Assembly (NCBI RefSeq): GCF_020832205.1
Contig: NZ_JAFIFD010000013.1
Location: 124,001-188,000 of the forward strand
From: Exiguobacterium sp.
GTDB lineage: Bacteria; Bacillota; Bacilli; Exiguobacteriales; Exiguobacteriaceae
DNA length: 64,000 nt
Direction of reading: 5' to 3'
Within the stretch, counting starts at the first letter, position 1. Each line of letters opens with the position of its first letter. The notes beneath the pieces are model-generated. The model saw nothing but the letters and a program-made list of their open reading frames with translations, was not told the origin of the DNA and made no database searches. Both the position numbers and the translations under genes were made by a program. Of this stretch, positions 1 through 8,383 are shown piece by piece.

Positions 1-1660
1 GATGCGGCAAAAGCTCGCTTTTCACGTCATCGATGGCGAGCTCTCGCCCGACCTTGTCGGCGACAGCCGCCCGGTCCCCCGTCAACATGACGGTTCGATA
101 TCCACGGCGCTTCAACGAAGCGACCGCCTCGACAGCGTCCTGCTTCACTGTATCCATTAACTCGATCCGTCCGAGCCAACGGTCGTTCCTCATTACGTGA
201 ACGTTCGTCCCGACTCTTGCCTCGGTCACTGCATGTCCCAGTTTTTCCATATAGCGGGCACTCCCGACGTAGATTCGGTCCGTCCCGTCAAGCGCCATGA
301 GACCATACCCCGGCTCTTCTCGCACATCGGCGAATGCTGTCGTCTCTCCTGCTCGCGCCACAATCGCTGCGGCAAGCGGGTGCGTCGAAGCGATTTCAAC
401 TCGTGCCGCAAGTTTTAATAACGCTTCTTCTGACATTTGTCCGTCTGTCTCGACTGCGGTCACGTCAAAACGTCCGGTCGTAAGCGTCCCGGTCTTATCG
501 AACACAATCGTGTCGACCTCGGCGAGCGTGTCTAAATACTCGCCGCCTTTCACCAAAATCCCCCGTCTTGAGCCCGCCCCGATGCCGCCGAAATAACCGA
601 GCGGAATCGAGATAACGAGGGCACAAGGACAGCTGATCACAAGGAAAATCAAGGCCCGGTATACCCATTCCTCTAAATTCCCGACGAAAAGAGGCGGTAC
701 GAACGCGACGACGGCAGCCAATCCGACAACGATCGGTGTATACACTTTGGCGAGACGCGTGATCATCTGCTCCGTCTTCGCCTTGTTCGCACTCGCCTGT
801 TCCACGAGCGCAATCATTTTTTGCAGGCTCGACTCTTTCGCGGAACGTTCCACCTCGATTTCAAGGCGCCCGTCTAAGTTCAACATTCCAGCGAGCACGA
901 TATCCCCGGGACCTGTTTGGCGGGGAAGTGATTCACCTGTAAGGGACGCCGTGTCGAGTGAACTTGCTCCCGTCACGATTCTTCCATCCATCGGCACGTG
1001 CTCCCCGGCCCGGACGATGATGACCGTACCGATCTCGACGTCTTCTGGATGACGCTCGATTTCTTTCCCTTCGATAAAGACCCGTGCCTTCGTCGGCTTC
1101 ATGTTCAACAACGACTGGATCGAACGGCGTGAAGCTCTCACGGCCCGACCTTGGACATATTCACCGAGTTGATAAAATAACATGACCGCTACTGCTTCCG
1201 GATATTCCGCGATTGCGAACGCCCCAAGCGTCGCCACGGTCATAAGAAACTTTTCATCAAACCACTCGCGGTTCCAGATGTTACGGACCGCCGTGTAAAC
1301 CACGTCGTATCCGGCAATCACGTAGGCGAGCACGTACAGGAGGAGCGAGTCGGTAAACAAGCCGAAACCGAGCAAGGCGAGCGCGACCCCAAAACGCCAA
1401 AGCAATCGGTCTGCTTTCGTGTCCGCTTCGTCTTTGCGGACGAAGTGGGCACCCGGTTCAATCCGCTCCATCGTCGCCTCGATGGAACGAAGCATTTCTT
1501 CACGATCGGACGGACCGACCCACTCAATCACCATTTGACTCGTGGCAAAGTCGATCCGGCAAGATGCGACACCGTCCTGCTCTGTGACGCGCCGCTCAAT
1601 CTTCGCCGCACAGTTCGTGCAAGTGATCCCTTCGACCGGCAAGACATCTCGTTTTTCCAT
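1..1660 (-). CDS. cadA: Cd/Zn/Pb-type P1B ATPase, C-terminus cut by window edge
   Basis: This encodes a heavy-metal translocating P-type ATPase of the CadA/ZntA family, which exports soft divalent cations (Cd2+, Zn2+, Pb2+) across the membrane. The N-terminus has one HMA domain with GITCTNC (CxxC). After it come membrane helices, the actuator motif TGES, the transmembrane metal site CPC in SCPCALV, and the phosphorylation motif DKTGTLT. About 553 codons are visible; the hinge region and last helices lie outside the window. The ATG at 1660 follows GAGGAGGGG. A promoter and inverted-repeat operator lie just upstream, and the ArsR-type regulator is the next gene upstream on the same strand. CPC followed by ALV fits Cd/Zn rather than Cu specificity, but substrate is inferred. 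Confidence 0.93.
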   Translation of the reverse strand, partial: MEKRDVLPVEGITCTNCAAKIERRVTEQDGVASCRIDFATSQMVIEWVGPSDREEMLRSIEATMERIEPGAHFVRKDEADTKADRLLWRFGVALALLGFGLFTDSLLLYVLAYVIAGYDVVYTAVRNIWNREWFDEKFLMTVATLGAFAIAEYPEAVAVMLFYQLGEYVQGRAVRASRRSIQSLLNMKPTKARVFIEGKEIERHPEDVEIGTVIIVRAGEHVPMDGRIVTGASSLDTASLTGESLPRQTGPGDIVLAGMLNLDGRLEIEVERSAKESSLQKMIALVEQASANKAKTEQMITRLAKVYTPIVVGLAAVVAFVPPLFVGNLEEWVYRALIFLVISCPCALVISIPLGYFGGIGAGSRRGILVKGGEYLDTLAEVDTIVFDKTGTLTTGRFDVTAVETDGQMSEEALLKLAARVEIASTHPLAAAIVARAGETTAFADVREEPGYGLMALDGTDRIYVGSARYMEKLGHAVTEARVGTNVHVMRNDRWLGRIELMDTVKQDAVEAVASLKRRGYRTVMLTGDRAAVADKVGRELAIDDVKSELLPH

Positions 1661-1673
1661 CGTACCCCTCCTC

Positions 1674-1724
1674 ATTCAAACATCCATTTGAATATATGAT
1701 AACGCGTCCGCGCTCATCCCGCAA
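1674..1724 (-). promoter_or_regulatory. cadA promoter with cad-type operator
   Basis: On the minus strand, TTGCGG (1719-1724) and TATCAT (1696-1701) are separated by 17 bases. Immediately downstream is the inverted repeat ATTCAAA-N6-TTTGAAT (1674-1693). It resembles the CadC operator of staphylococcal cad operons, with TCAAA/TTTGA half-sites, and is placed to block transcription start. The regulator gene directly upstream makes it the likely ligand. Confidence 0.7.
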
Positions 1725-1727
1725 TAC

Positions 1728-1760
1728 AAAAAAAGCGCCTCCCGCTACGCAGCGGCAGAC
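1728..1760 (-). terminator. Rho-independent terminator of the cadC-like gene
   Basis: A GC-rich hairpin (core CCGCT-GCGT-AGCGG, with imperfect lower stem) is followed by seven T residues on the minus strand. It separates the regulator from cadA, so cadA relies mainly on its own promoter. Confidence 0.65.
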
Positions 1761-1762
1761 AC

Positions 1763-2161
1763 TCATGATTCGATCGGTCGTTGTTCGGCACTGTGGGCCA
1801 TCGCAATCTCGACGAGGAGACGGACATGGTCGTCATCGAGCGAATAGTAGACGACTTTCCCCTCTTTCCGATATTTGACGAGCCCTTGTTCAAGCAACGT
1901 CCGGAGATGATGGGACGCCGTCGCATTCGAGTGACCGATGACGGCCGCCACATCACAAACGCATAATTCTGCTTCAAGCGTCAATACGTACAGCACTTTT
2001 AAACGTGTCGGATCGGCAAACGCTTTGAATAAACGACTGACTCGAGCCGCATCCAACTTAACGAGGGCCGCTTGCAAAACCGCTACGTCCTCACTTTGAA
2101 TCGCTATCGTTTCACATTGGGGTGCCTTCACCTGTCTCACCTCATTTCTCATTACATACAT
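1763..2161 (-). CDS. cadC: ArsR/SmtB-family metal-sensing repressor, CadC-like
   Basis: A 132-residue winged-helix repressor that should release DNA on binding Cd/Zn/Pb. The DNA-recognition helix region carries ELCVCD, the two-cysteine part of the alpha-3 metal site of CadC proteins, followed by ASHHLRTL. An N-terminal cysteine (APQC) could supply another ligand. The C-terminal DDDHVRLLVEIAMAH resembles the alpha-5 Zn site of SmtB/CzrA proteins, so two metal sites are possible. The ATG at 2161 follows AAAGGGAGG with good spacing; an internal GTG after GAGGTGAGACAG is a weaker alternative. It lies upstream of cadA on the same strand and divergent from a small YhfH-type gene. Confidence 0.9.
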   Translation of the reverse strand: MYVMRNEVRQVKAPQCETIAIQSEDVAVLQAALVKLDAARVSRLFKAFADPTRLKVLYVLTLEAELCVCDVAAVIGHSNATASHHLRTLLEQGLVKYRKEGKVVYYSLDDDHVRLLVEIAMAHSAEQRPIES

Positions 2162-2185
2162 TTTATCAAACCTCCCTTTAAAAAT

Positions 2186-2231
2186 CTGTTATATATTATT
2201 ATTGACTTGTTAACCACTGTTATAATACAAT
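2186..2231. promoter_or_regulatory. Divergent cadC/yhfH promoter region with direct repeats
   Basis: On the plus strand TTGACT (2202-2207) and TACAAT (2226-2231) lie 18 bases apart, upstream of the small gene at 2281. The octamer CTGTTATA occurs at 2186-2193 and again at 2217-2224, 31 bases apart, flanking the -35 region. The repeat could be a shared operator; no binding factor can be named from sequence alone. Confidence 0.45.
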
Positions 2232-2280
2232 CAATACAACCTTAATAACGAATCCACATTTTTGAAGGAGGAGTCTCATC

Positions 2281-2439
2281 ATGAACGAATGGGCAAGCCG
2301 ACTTGAATCGTCGGTCGAATTTTATCGGAAATTACCGGATAAGACGTGTCAAGAATGCGGAAAACATATGGATGAACAATGCGAATCGTACGAGACGACG
2401 TGCTCATCGTGCGCGGAAAAGCTTCAAATCGCCGAATAA
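2281..2439 (+). CDS. yhfH: YhfH-family small zinc-ribbon protein
   Basis: A 52-residue protein, too short for many gene finders. The ATG follows GAAGGAGGAG. It resembles the YhfH family of Bacilli: an N-terminal segment SVEFYRKLPDK, then CQEC and CSSC, two CxxC pairs about 20 residues apart that should bind one zinc. The family's function is not established. It stands alone between a promoter and a strong terminator, divergent from the metal-responsive repressor, which hints at a metal-related role (inference). Confidence 0.8.
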   Translation: MNEWASRLESSVEFYRKLPDKTCQECGKHMDEQCESYETTCSSCAEKLQIAE

Positions 2440-2477
2440 AACAACCCCCGCGGAAAATATCCGCGGGGGTTGTTTCA
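2438..2477. terminator. Bidirectional terminator between yhfH and crcB
   Basis: A near-perfect inverted repeat AACAACCCCCGCGGA / TCCGCGGGGGTTGTT with a short AAATA-type loop and A/T runs on both sides. It serves the convergent yhfH and crcB genes. The crcB stop codon lies inside the stem. Confidence 0.88.
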
Positions 2478-2822
2478 TCCAATGTGGTATCCAATATAGG
2501 CAGCGATCAAACCAAATACATATGTCACCAATAAGTACAGGCCGAAGCGGAGCCAATCTTTCGTCACAAACCGCATCACTTCGAGTTTGAACGTCGAGAA
2601 CGTCGTGAACGATCCAAGGAATCCGACGCCGATGCCGAGTAACAGTTGGTGGTCCACATGGGCTGCATATAAATATCCGAGCCAAAATGACCCGGTGACG
2701 TTGACGAACAATGTCGCCCAAGGGAAGACCGACGTCGTCCACACCTTCACGAGCTGACCGACCCCAAAACGCGCCATCGCCCCAAAAAAGGCACCGATCA
2801 TCACGGTAACGATCATCATCAC
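2475..2822 (-). CDS. crcB: Fluoride ion channel CrcB/Fluc, second subunit
   Basis: A 115-residue, four-helix membrane protein of the CrcB/Fluc family, which exports F- passively as a dual-topology dimer. Family hallmarks are present: GAxxR near the N-terminus (GAMARFG), NVTGSFWLG, and GFLGSFTTFSTF with the pore-lining Phe and Thr residues. The start is GTG at 2822, overlapping the upstream crcB stop as GTGA; a GGGGG tract precedes it, and two ATG codons follow directly. Tandem crcB genes are common in Bacillota, where the two products can form heterodimers. Confidence 0.92.
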   Translation of the reverse strand: MMMIVTVMIGAFFGAMARFGVGQLVKVWTTSVFPWATLFVNVTGSFWLGYLYAAHVDHQLLLGIGVGFLGSFTTFSTFKLEVMRFVTKDWLRFGLYLLVTYVFGLIAAYIGYHIG

Positions 2823-3223
2823 GCTTCCCCCTTTCGCTTCGCAAAACGAAGGAATCGTTTCGTGCCGAGCTTATACCCTAACCACGAGCTGAACAGACCG
2901 AGCACGATACTCAGCGTCACATACGTGAGCGCCCCTGCCAGGTTCCCTGCCTCGATCATCACGATCGTCTCCACACTGAACGTCGAGAACGTCGTGAACG
3001 ACCCGATAAACCCGGTACCGAGCGCCGTGACGACCATCGGCGAGAGCCGTCCGGTCCGGAACAAGTAATGCGTGAGCCAACCGAGCAGAAAACTCCCAAT
3101 CACATTGACCGCAAGCGTCTCGAACGGGAACGTCCCCCCATAAAAGTTATGGACCCCGACCCCGATTTCGTAACGGAGAAGCGCTCCGAACGCGCCGGCT
3201 AGCCCGACATAAATATAGAGCAT
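2819..3223 (-). CDS. crcB: Fluoride ion channel CrcB/Fluc, first subunit
   Basis: A 134-residue CrcB/Fluc membrane protein with GALLRYEIG, NVIGSFLLGW and GFIGSFTTFSTFSVE, the conserved arginine, asparagine and Phe/Thr pore motifs. The ATG at 3223 is preceded by TTAGGGAGGAAACAGGC; an upstream in-frame ATG would put the leader hairpin inside the coding region and lacks a binding site. It is translationally coupled to the second crcB copy by a 4-base overlap. The pair has its own promoter downstream of rocD. Confidence 0.92.
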   Translation of the reverse strand: MLYIYVGLAGAFGALLRYEIGVGVHNFYGGTFPFETLAVNVIGSFLLGWLTHYLFRTGRLSPMVVTALGTGFIGSFTTFSTFSVETIVMIEAGNLAGALTYVTLSIVLGLFSSWLGYKLGTKRFLRFAKRKGEA

Positions 3224-3241
3224 GCCTGTTTCCTCCCTAAC

Positions 3242-3300
3242 GAAAACACCTGCCGGGCAATACATGCGGCAGGTGTCGGATTGCTTCTTAGATTATAACA
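3242..3300 (-). promoter_or_regulatory. crcB promoter and leader hairpin
   Basis: On the minus strand an extended -10, TGTTATAAT (3292-3300), lies just after the rocD stop; no good -35 is visible. The leader then forms a 10-bp stem ACACCTGCCG / CGGCAGGTGT (3246-3276) followed by TTTTC, just before the ribosome binding site. The hairpin could terminate rocD transcripts or attenuate crcB. I do not see the conserved fluoride-riboswitch sequence. Confidence 0.5.
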
Positions 3301-3312
3301 AATCGGTTCCCG

Positions 3313-4515
3313 TTATGAAATAGGGGTTGGCGCGAACACAGCCGCAATCGCCTCGAACGCCGAATCGAGTTCCTCTTTCGTGATGACGAGCGGCGGTGCG
3401 AGACGGATGACCGTTTCGTGCGTCTCCTTACAGAGCAAGCCTCGCTCCTTGAGCGCCTCACAGTAAGGACGAGCGGCTTCCGTCAACTCGATCCCGATGA
3501 ACAGCCCGCGACCGCGCACTTCTTGGATGAGCGGGTTATCGATTGATTTGAGCCGGTCCATGAAGTACGTCCCGAGCTCGAGGGAGCGCTCTGGGAGTTT
3601 CTCTTCTTCAAGCACTTCGAGCGCCGCGATCGAGACGGCCGCCGCGAGCGGGTTACCGCCGAACGTCGACCCGTGCGATCCCGGATTGAACACACTGAGC
3701 ACATCTTCGTTGGCGGCTACGCAAGAGACCGGGAAGACGCCGCCTCCGAGCGCTTTTCCGAGGATATACATGTCCGGTTCGACATTTTCCCATTCGATGG
3801 CGAACCATTTCCCCGAACGTCCGAGCCCTGATTGAATCTCATCCGCGACGAACAAGACGTTATGCTCGCGGCATAACTCGCTCGCCCGTTTTAAATAACC
3901 TGTTGGCGGAATGATGATCCCCGCCTCCCCTTGAATCGGTTCGACGATGAACGCCGCCGTGTTTTCCGTGATGGCCGCTTCGAACGCGTCGATATCACCG
4001 TACGGCACGACTTTAAATCCTGGCAAGAGCGGTCCAAAGCCACGTTGATATTCTGCTTCCGTCGACATGGATACAGCCGCCATCGTCCGTCCGTGGAAGT
4101 TGCCCGAGCAGACGATGATCTCGGCTTGTCCTGGAATGTTCTTCACTTCATACGCCCAACGACGCGACGCCTTCACCGCCGTCTCGACCGCTTCTGCGCC
4201 CGTGTTCATCGGCAACACCATCTGTTTGTTTGTAAGCGTTGCCACTTTTTTGTAGAAACGGCCGAGCTGATCATTGTAAAACGCGCGTGACGTCAACGTA
4301 ATCTTGTCCGCTTGGTCTTTTAACGCTTGAATGATTTTCGGATGACAATGCCCCTGGTTGACAGCCGAATATGCACTCAACATATCCATGTAGCGATTCC
4401 CTTCAGGGTCAGTGACCCAGATCCCTTTCGCCTCCGAGATCACGATTGGAAGTGGATGATAGTTGTGCGCCCCGAACTTCTCTGTCAATTCAATCACATC
4501 TTGTGTCTTTGACAT
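3313..4515 (-). CDS. rocD: Ornithine--oxo-acid aminotransferase
   Basis: A 400-residue class III PLP aminotransferase converting L-ornithine and 2-oxoglutarate to glutamate-5-semialdehyde and glutamate in arginine catabolism. It begins [16 protein letters not shown], has GHCHPKI, the cofactor-binding region [13 protein letters not shown], and the Schiff-base lysine in ILGKALGGG. The length is normal for RocD and distinguishes it from ArgD by the N-terminal HNYHPLP segment. The ATG follows AGGGGGAAATCAA. It is monocistronic. An arginine/ornithine-type antiporter is encoded 2.2 kb away, so the substrates may be linked. Confidence 0.93.
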   Translation of the reverse strand: MSKTQDVIELTEKFGAHNYHPLPIVISEAKGIWVTDPEGNRYMDMLSAYSAVNQGHCHPKIIQALKDQADKITLTSRAFYNDQLGRFYKKVATLTNKQMVLPMNTGAEAVETAVKASRRWAYEVKNIPGQAEIIVCSGNFHGRTMAAVSMSTEAEYQRGFGPLLPGFKVVPYGDIDAFEAAITENTAAFIVEPIQGEAGIIIPPTGYLKRASELCREHNVLFVADEIQSGLGRSGKWFAIEWENVEPDMYILGKALGGGVFPVSCVAANEDVLSVFNPGSHGSTFGGNPLAAAVSIAALEVLEEEKLPERSLELGTYFMDRLKSIDNPLIQEVRGRGLFIGIELTEAARPYCEALKERGLLCKETHETVIRLAPPLVITKEELDSAFEAIAAVFAPTPIS

Positions 4516-4556
4516 TTGATTTCCCCCTTATTCTAAAAAGTCGATCTTACTCTTTC

Positions 4557-4586
4557 AGTATATGACGACCGTCTTTCTTTTGACAA
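4557..4586 (-). promoter_or_regulatory. rocD promoter, sigma-A type
   Basis: TTGTCA (4581-4586) and TATACT (4557-4562) on the minus strand, separated by 18 bases, lie about 40 bases upstream of the rocD start. The divergent gene at 4675 has a possible -35 (TTGACC, 4595-4600) but no convincing -10. Confidence 0.55.
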
Positions 4587-4674
4587 CGGCGAACTTGACC
4601 ATTCCTCGGGTTGGGAAAATAAGGTACACTGAACGTAGACTATGACTTATTCGACGTAGATTGGAGGAATTCGT

Positions 4675-6729
4675 GTGGCATCATTGCGTGACTTGCCGAT
4701 TGACGCGTTCATCGACGCCTTATCAATCCCATGCTGTTATATCGACCTCGACGGCGACGTCCTCTTATGGAACGAACATGCGACAGCGCTGTTCGGATGG
4801 GAGCGTGACGAGGTGCTCCATCGCGGGCTCCCCGTCGTCCAACATTTAGAAAGCGCGCTCGAGACGTGGTCACCGTTGCTCCTTCAATACCCGTTCTCGA
4901 CGACGGCGATGACGCCATTCCAACATAAAGACGGTTCGCTCGTGTACGCGACCGCCTATTTACAATCGTTCGCCATCCACGATTTTAGCGGCTATTTTCT
5001 CGCTTTCTTACCGAAAGGATTTGGTCCGCTCATCAGCACGGAACAGTTCAATCTGCTGCATCATTTTCAATCGATGATCGAGCAGTCGACGTACTATTTG
5101 TCAGCGGACGCTGAAGGCGTCATTCACGAAATCAACCCGATGCTATGTGAACTGATTGGTGCGCCGAACCACAGCTTCATCGGTCAAAACTGGTTCGAAC
5201 TGATTCATCCGATGTATGAAAATAATCCGATCGCCGAGAAGGTGCGAGGTTCTCTTTTATCCGACCGTATTTGGAACGGTGAGATGCCGATCTCTTCAAA
5301 ACGGCATGCGACGAACGTCTGTTGGCTCAACTTGACGGTCGTTCCGATTTTGAGCGAGGATGGCGACGTCCTTCAATATACGGCGTTCGGCTTTGACGTC
5401 TCTGACAAAAAACGGCTCGAACGTGAAGTCGAATACTTGGCGTACTACAACGATTTGACCGGTTTGTTGAATAAAAAAGGTTGGTTACGCGAATACAAAG
5501 CCATCCTTCAGTCGACCGACAAAACAGAAGGTCTCGTCCATATCGCCCTCTTCGATATCGACCGGTTCAAGATCATCAACGAGTCGTTCGGCTCACGCGT
5601 CGGCAACGAACTGTTGCTCCAAATCAAGGAACGGGCGGCCCGTTACTTGCCTGAATCAAGCGTCATGTTCCATCCTTCCGGCGGCTTGTTCGGCGTCCTC
5701 TTCTTAGAACAGTCAAAAGAAGAAGTGTTCCAGTTGCTGCGTCAATTGCAATACGAGTTGCAGCGGCCGTTCCGGATTTACCACCATTCGATCATGTTGT
5801 CGATTTCAATCGGCTGCGTCTTCTATCCGTCCGCGACGAACTCGTTAGAAGAACTATATACACGGGCGGAAAGTGCCTTGTTCAAAGGAAAACGGATCGG
5901 GGTCGGGACGATCCAATTCGTCACGAAAGACATGGACGACGCCTTTTCGCGGCAAATCCATATCGAGAAGGCACTTTACAAAGCGCTCGAAGAGAAGCAC
6001 TTTTATCTCGAATACCAACCGAAATATGAGTTGAAGACGGATCGGCTTATCGGGTTCGAGGCGTTGCTGCGATGGCATCACGACGAGCTCGGTCAAATCC
6101 CGCCTTCCGAGTTCATCCCGCTCGCCGAAGAAATGGCGCTCATCGTCCCGATCAACAACTGGGTCATCCTCGAGGCAGCCAAACAATTGAAAGCCTGGCA
6201 GCTGCTCGTCGATCAACCGCTGTCGATGGCGGTCAACATCTCGCCGAACCAGTTCCGGAGCGAGAGCTTCATCAACACGTTGCGAAACATTAAACAACAG
6301 CTCAATCTGAACCCGAGCGACGTGATTCTCGAAATCACGGAAAGTCTTGTCATGCAACAGACAGAAGAAATTATCGCCCGGATGAATCAAATCAAGCGTC
6401 TCGATTATCGGTTGTCGATCGATGACTTCGGGACAGGATTCTCGTCACTTCAATACTTGAAATCGTTCCCTGTCGACGAGTTGAAGATTGATAAAGTCTT
6501 TTTGGATGACTGGCTCACATCGAAGTCACACTTGCTCGATGTCATCGTTCATCTCGGGAAGAGTTTGAACCTCCACGTCGTTGCCGAAGGCGTCGAGGAC
6601 AAGGAGATGCTTGACCACTTAAAAACGACAGACTGCGACTCGTTCCAAGGCTTTTTATACGCCAAACCGATGCCGCCGCACCGAATCGTCCACATGCTCA
6701 CGACTCAAGTGGACAACAAAAAACACTGA
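4675..6729 (+). CDS. PAS-PAS-GGDEF(degenerate)-EAL c-di-GMP phosphodiesterase
   Basis: A 684-residue cytosolic signalling protein without obvious membrane helices. Two PAS-like sensor regions (about 10-110 and 130-240) precede a GGDEF domain (about 250-405) and an EAL domain (about 425-670). The GGDEF signature reads SGGLFG, so cyclase activity is unlikely; it may bind GTP allosterically. The EAL domain keeps EALLRW, the Asn of NISPNQF, EITES, DDFGTG, the lysine of LKIDK, AEGVE and QGFLYAKP, so it should hydrolyse c-di-GMP. The start is GTG, placed 8 bases after TTGGAGG. It is a single-gene unit. Confidence 0.9.
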   Translation: MASLRDLPIDAFIDALSIPCCYIDLDGDVLLWNEHATALFGWERDEVLHRGLPVVQHLESALETWSPLLLQYPFSTTAMTPFQHKDGSLVYATAYLQSFAIHDFSGYFLAFLPKGFGPLISTEQFNLLHHFQSMIEQSTYYLSADAEGVIHEINPMLCELIGAPNHSFIGQNWFELIHPMYENNPIAEKVRGSLLSDRIWNGEMPISSKRHATNVCWLNLTVVPILSEDGDVLQYTAFGFDVSDKKRLEREVEYLAYYNDLTGLLNKKGWLREYKAILQSTDKTEGLVHIALFDIDRFKIINESFGSRVGNELLLQIKERAARYLPESSVMFHPSGGLFGVLFLEQSKEEVFQLLRQLQYELQRPFRIYHHSIMLSISIGCVFYPSATNSLEELYTRAESALFKGKRIGVGTIQFVTKDMDDAFSRQIHIEKALYKALEEKHFYLEYQPKYELKTDRLIGFEALLRWHHDELGQIPPSEFIPLAEEMALIVPINNWVILEAAKQLKAWQLLVDQPLSMAVNISPNQFRSESFINTLRNIKQQLNLNPSDVILEITESLVMQQTEEIIARMNQIKRLDYRLSIDDFGTGFSSLQYLKSFPVDELKIDKVFLDDWLTSKSHLLDVIVHLGKSLNLHVVAEGVEDKEMLDHLKTTDCDSFQGFLYAKPMPPHRIVHMLTTQVDNKKH

Positions 6730-6752
6730 CCCCCGACGGGTCAGTGTTTTTT
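6718..6752. terminator. Bidirectional terminator
   Basis: AACACTGACCC-CCGAC-GGGTCAGTGTT with A and T runs on the two sides, shared by the convergent EAL-protein and antiporter genes. Confidence 0.88.
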
Positions 6753-6754
6753 CA

Positions 6755-8158
6755 TTATAGTGTGATCGATGCCGTCGCGAGTCCGTACACCCCGTATGTC
6801 GCCGCGAGCAAAATCAGCACTGCGATCGCATATTGAAGTCGACTGAGAAACGGCCGCCCTTGCTCCCGCTCGGCTAACATGAACACGAAAATGCCCGGCG
6901 CATATAAAATCATCGCAATGAGCATGTATTCAAGCCCTGAAGCGTACAGCAACCACCCGGCGTAAATCGAAGCGATGCTAGATATGACGAGCATCTTCCA
7001 CGAGCTCACCCGTCTCGCCTCTTTCAATCCAAACAAAGCCGAGAAAAGATACGGGACGAGCGCCGCGATCCCGGCGATGCTCGAGAGGACCAAGTACGTC
7101 TGCTCCGAGAACAAGGCGATGACCGTGACGACTTGCGTGAACGCTTGGGTGACGAACAGCGCGTTCACCGGTGTCTCGTTTTCATTTAAACGATTGAACA
7201 GGCGCGGGAAGACCCCATCCCGGCTCGCCACATAGGAAATCTCCGTCGCCAAAATCGTCCAGCCGAGAAGTGCGCCAGCGAGTGAGACGAGCAGCCCGAT
7301 ATTGATGAGCTTCGCCCCGACCGGTCCAACGACCGCCTCCAACACGTACGCCATCGACGGTTCCGGCAACGCGGCGAGCTGCGCTTGTGTCATGACACCG
7401 AACGAGAAAATCGAAATCATCATATAGATGAGGAGTGTACCGACGAGCCCGATGACCGTCGCTCGTCCGACGTCCCGTTTGTTGCGGGCGCGGGAGGACA
7501 AGACGACCGCCCCTTCGATTCCAACGAACGCCCATAACGTCACGAGCATCGTCGATTTCACTTGCGGGAACACGTGCGACCACTTAAATCCTTCTTCGCC
7601 CCAAAAATCAATTTGGAACGTCTCGATACGAAATGCGAACAAGATGAGGAGTATGAACAAGAAAATCGGCACGAGCTTAGCGATCGTCGTGACGATATTG
7701 AGGAGCGCCGCTTCTTTCATCCCTCGTGAGATCAACCAAAACAATCCCCAGATGAGGAGCGCACTCATGAGCAAACGGAACGTCCGATGCTCGGCCGAGA
7801 AAATCGGAAAGAAGTAACTGAGCGTGCTAAAGATGAGCGTAATATTCGCCACCGTCCCGATCCAAGCCGACATCCAATAGCCCCAACCGCTATTGAAACC
7901 GACGAACGTGCCAAACCCTTCCTTAGCGTACGCATAGATCCCGCCCTCTAGCTCGGGACGGGAGTCCGCCAAATATTGAAACACGAACGCGAGCATGATC
8001 ATGCCGACCCCCGTGATAGCCCAACCGATCAAGACGGAACCGACGCCGGCACCTTGTGCCATCGCTCCCGGTAAATTGAACGCCCCGCCGCCAATCATCG
8101 TCCCGACGACCATCGCTGCAAGACCAAAAAAGCCGATTCCGGCTGTTTGTGACTTCAT
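6755..8158 (-). CDS. arcD: APC-family basic amino acid antiporter, ArcD-like
   Basis: A 467-residue protein with about 12 membrane helices, of the APC superfamily basic amino acid/polyamine antiporter group. The start GLAAMVVGTMIGGGAF contains the substrate-binding glycine-rich kink of helix 1; ELEGGIYAYAKEGFG and WGYWMSAWIG are typical of arginine/ornithine antiporters. The ATG follows CGGAGG. No arcABC genes are nearby, so use in the deiminase pathway is not shown; exchange of arginine, ornithine or lysine is the family expectation. The neighbouring rocD supports an ornithine link. The exact substrate is uncertain. Confidence 0.82.
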   Translation of the reverse strand: MKSQTAGIGFFGLAAMVVGTMIGGGAFNLPGAMAQGAGVGSVLIGWAITGVGMIMLAFVFQYLADSRPELEGGIYAYAKEGFGTFVGFNSGWGYWMSAWIGTVANITLIFSTLSYFFPIFSAEHRTFRLLMSALLIWGLFWLISRGMKEAALLNIVTTIAKLVPIFLFILLILFAFRIETFQIDFWGEEGFKWSHVFPQVKSTMLVTLWAFVGIEGAVVLSSRARNKRDVGRATVIGLVGTLLIYMMISIFSFGVMTQAQLAALPEPSMAYVLEAVVGPVGAKLINIGLLVSLAGALLGWTILATEISYVASRDGVFPRLFNRLNENETPVNALFVTQAFTQVVTVIALFSEQTYLVLSSIAGIAALVPYLFSALFGLKEARRVSSWKMLVISSIASIYAGWLLYASGLEYMLIAMILYAPGIFVFMLAEREQGRPFLSRLQYAIAVLILLAATYGVYGLATASITL

Positions 8159-8311
8159 GAAAAAAACCTCCGAACTCCGTTGACGTCTGACGAATAACTA
8201 TACACAAATAACGTATATTCATCCGATGATTTTTTCATTCTACTCAATTCAAGAGCAGTTTGATAGGTATTTCACTAATGTTTATATTTTCGAATAATTA
8301 CAAAAAATAAA

Positions 8312-8340
8312 TTGCGTATTCATTTTATTTGTAGTTTAAT
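8312..8340 (+). promoter_or_regulatory. Candidate oppA promoter
   Basis: TTGCGT (8312-8317) and TTTAAT (8335-8340) have a 17-base spacer, 44 bases upstream of the chosen start. The surrounding 8159-8380 region is AT-rich; I see no riboswitch or other gene in it. Confidence 0.5.
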
Positions 8341-8383
8341 GACATTATATTCGAAAGAATCAGAATTTTCGGGAGGTATGACA

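Noticed and set aside
3224-3312. Fluoride riboswitch before crcB
   Set aside because: The conserved fluoride aptamer segments are not visible; only a simple hairpin is present.
5854-6390. 178-codon minus-strand frame opposite the EAL domain
   Set aside because: Shadow of the catalytic EAL coding sequence; Arg/Asp/Leu-rich with no recognisable motif or ribosome binding site.
8170-8260. ARG box for an arginine repressor upstream of the ArcD-like gene
   Set aside because: AT-rich pieces such as GAATAACTAT and GAATATACG occur but do not form a convincing pair matching the ARG-box consensus.
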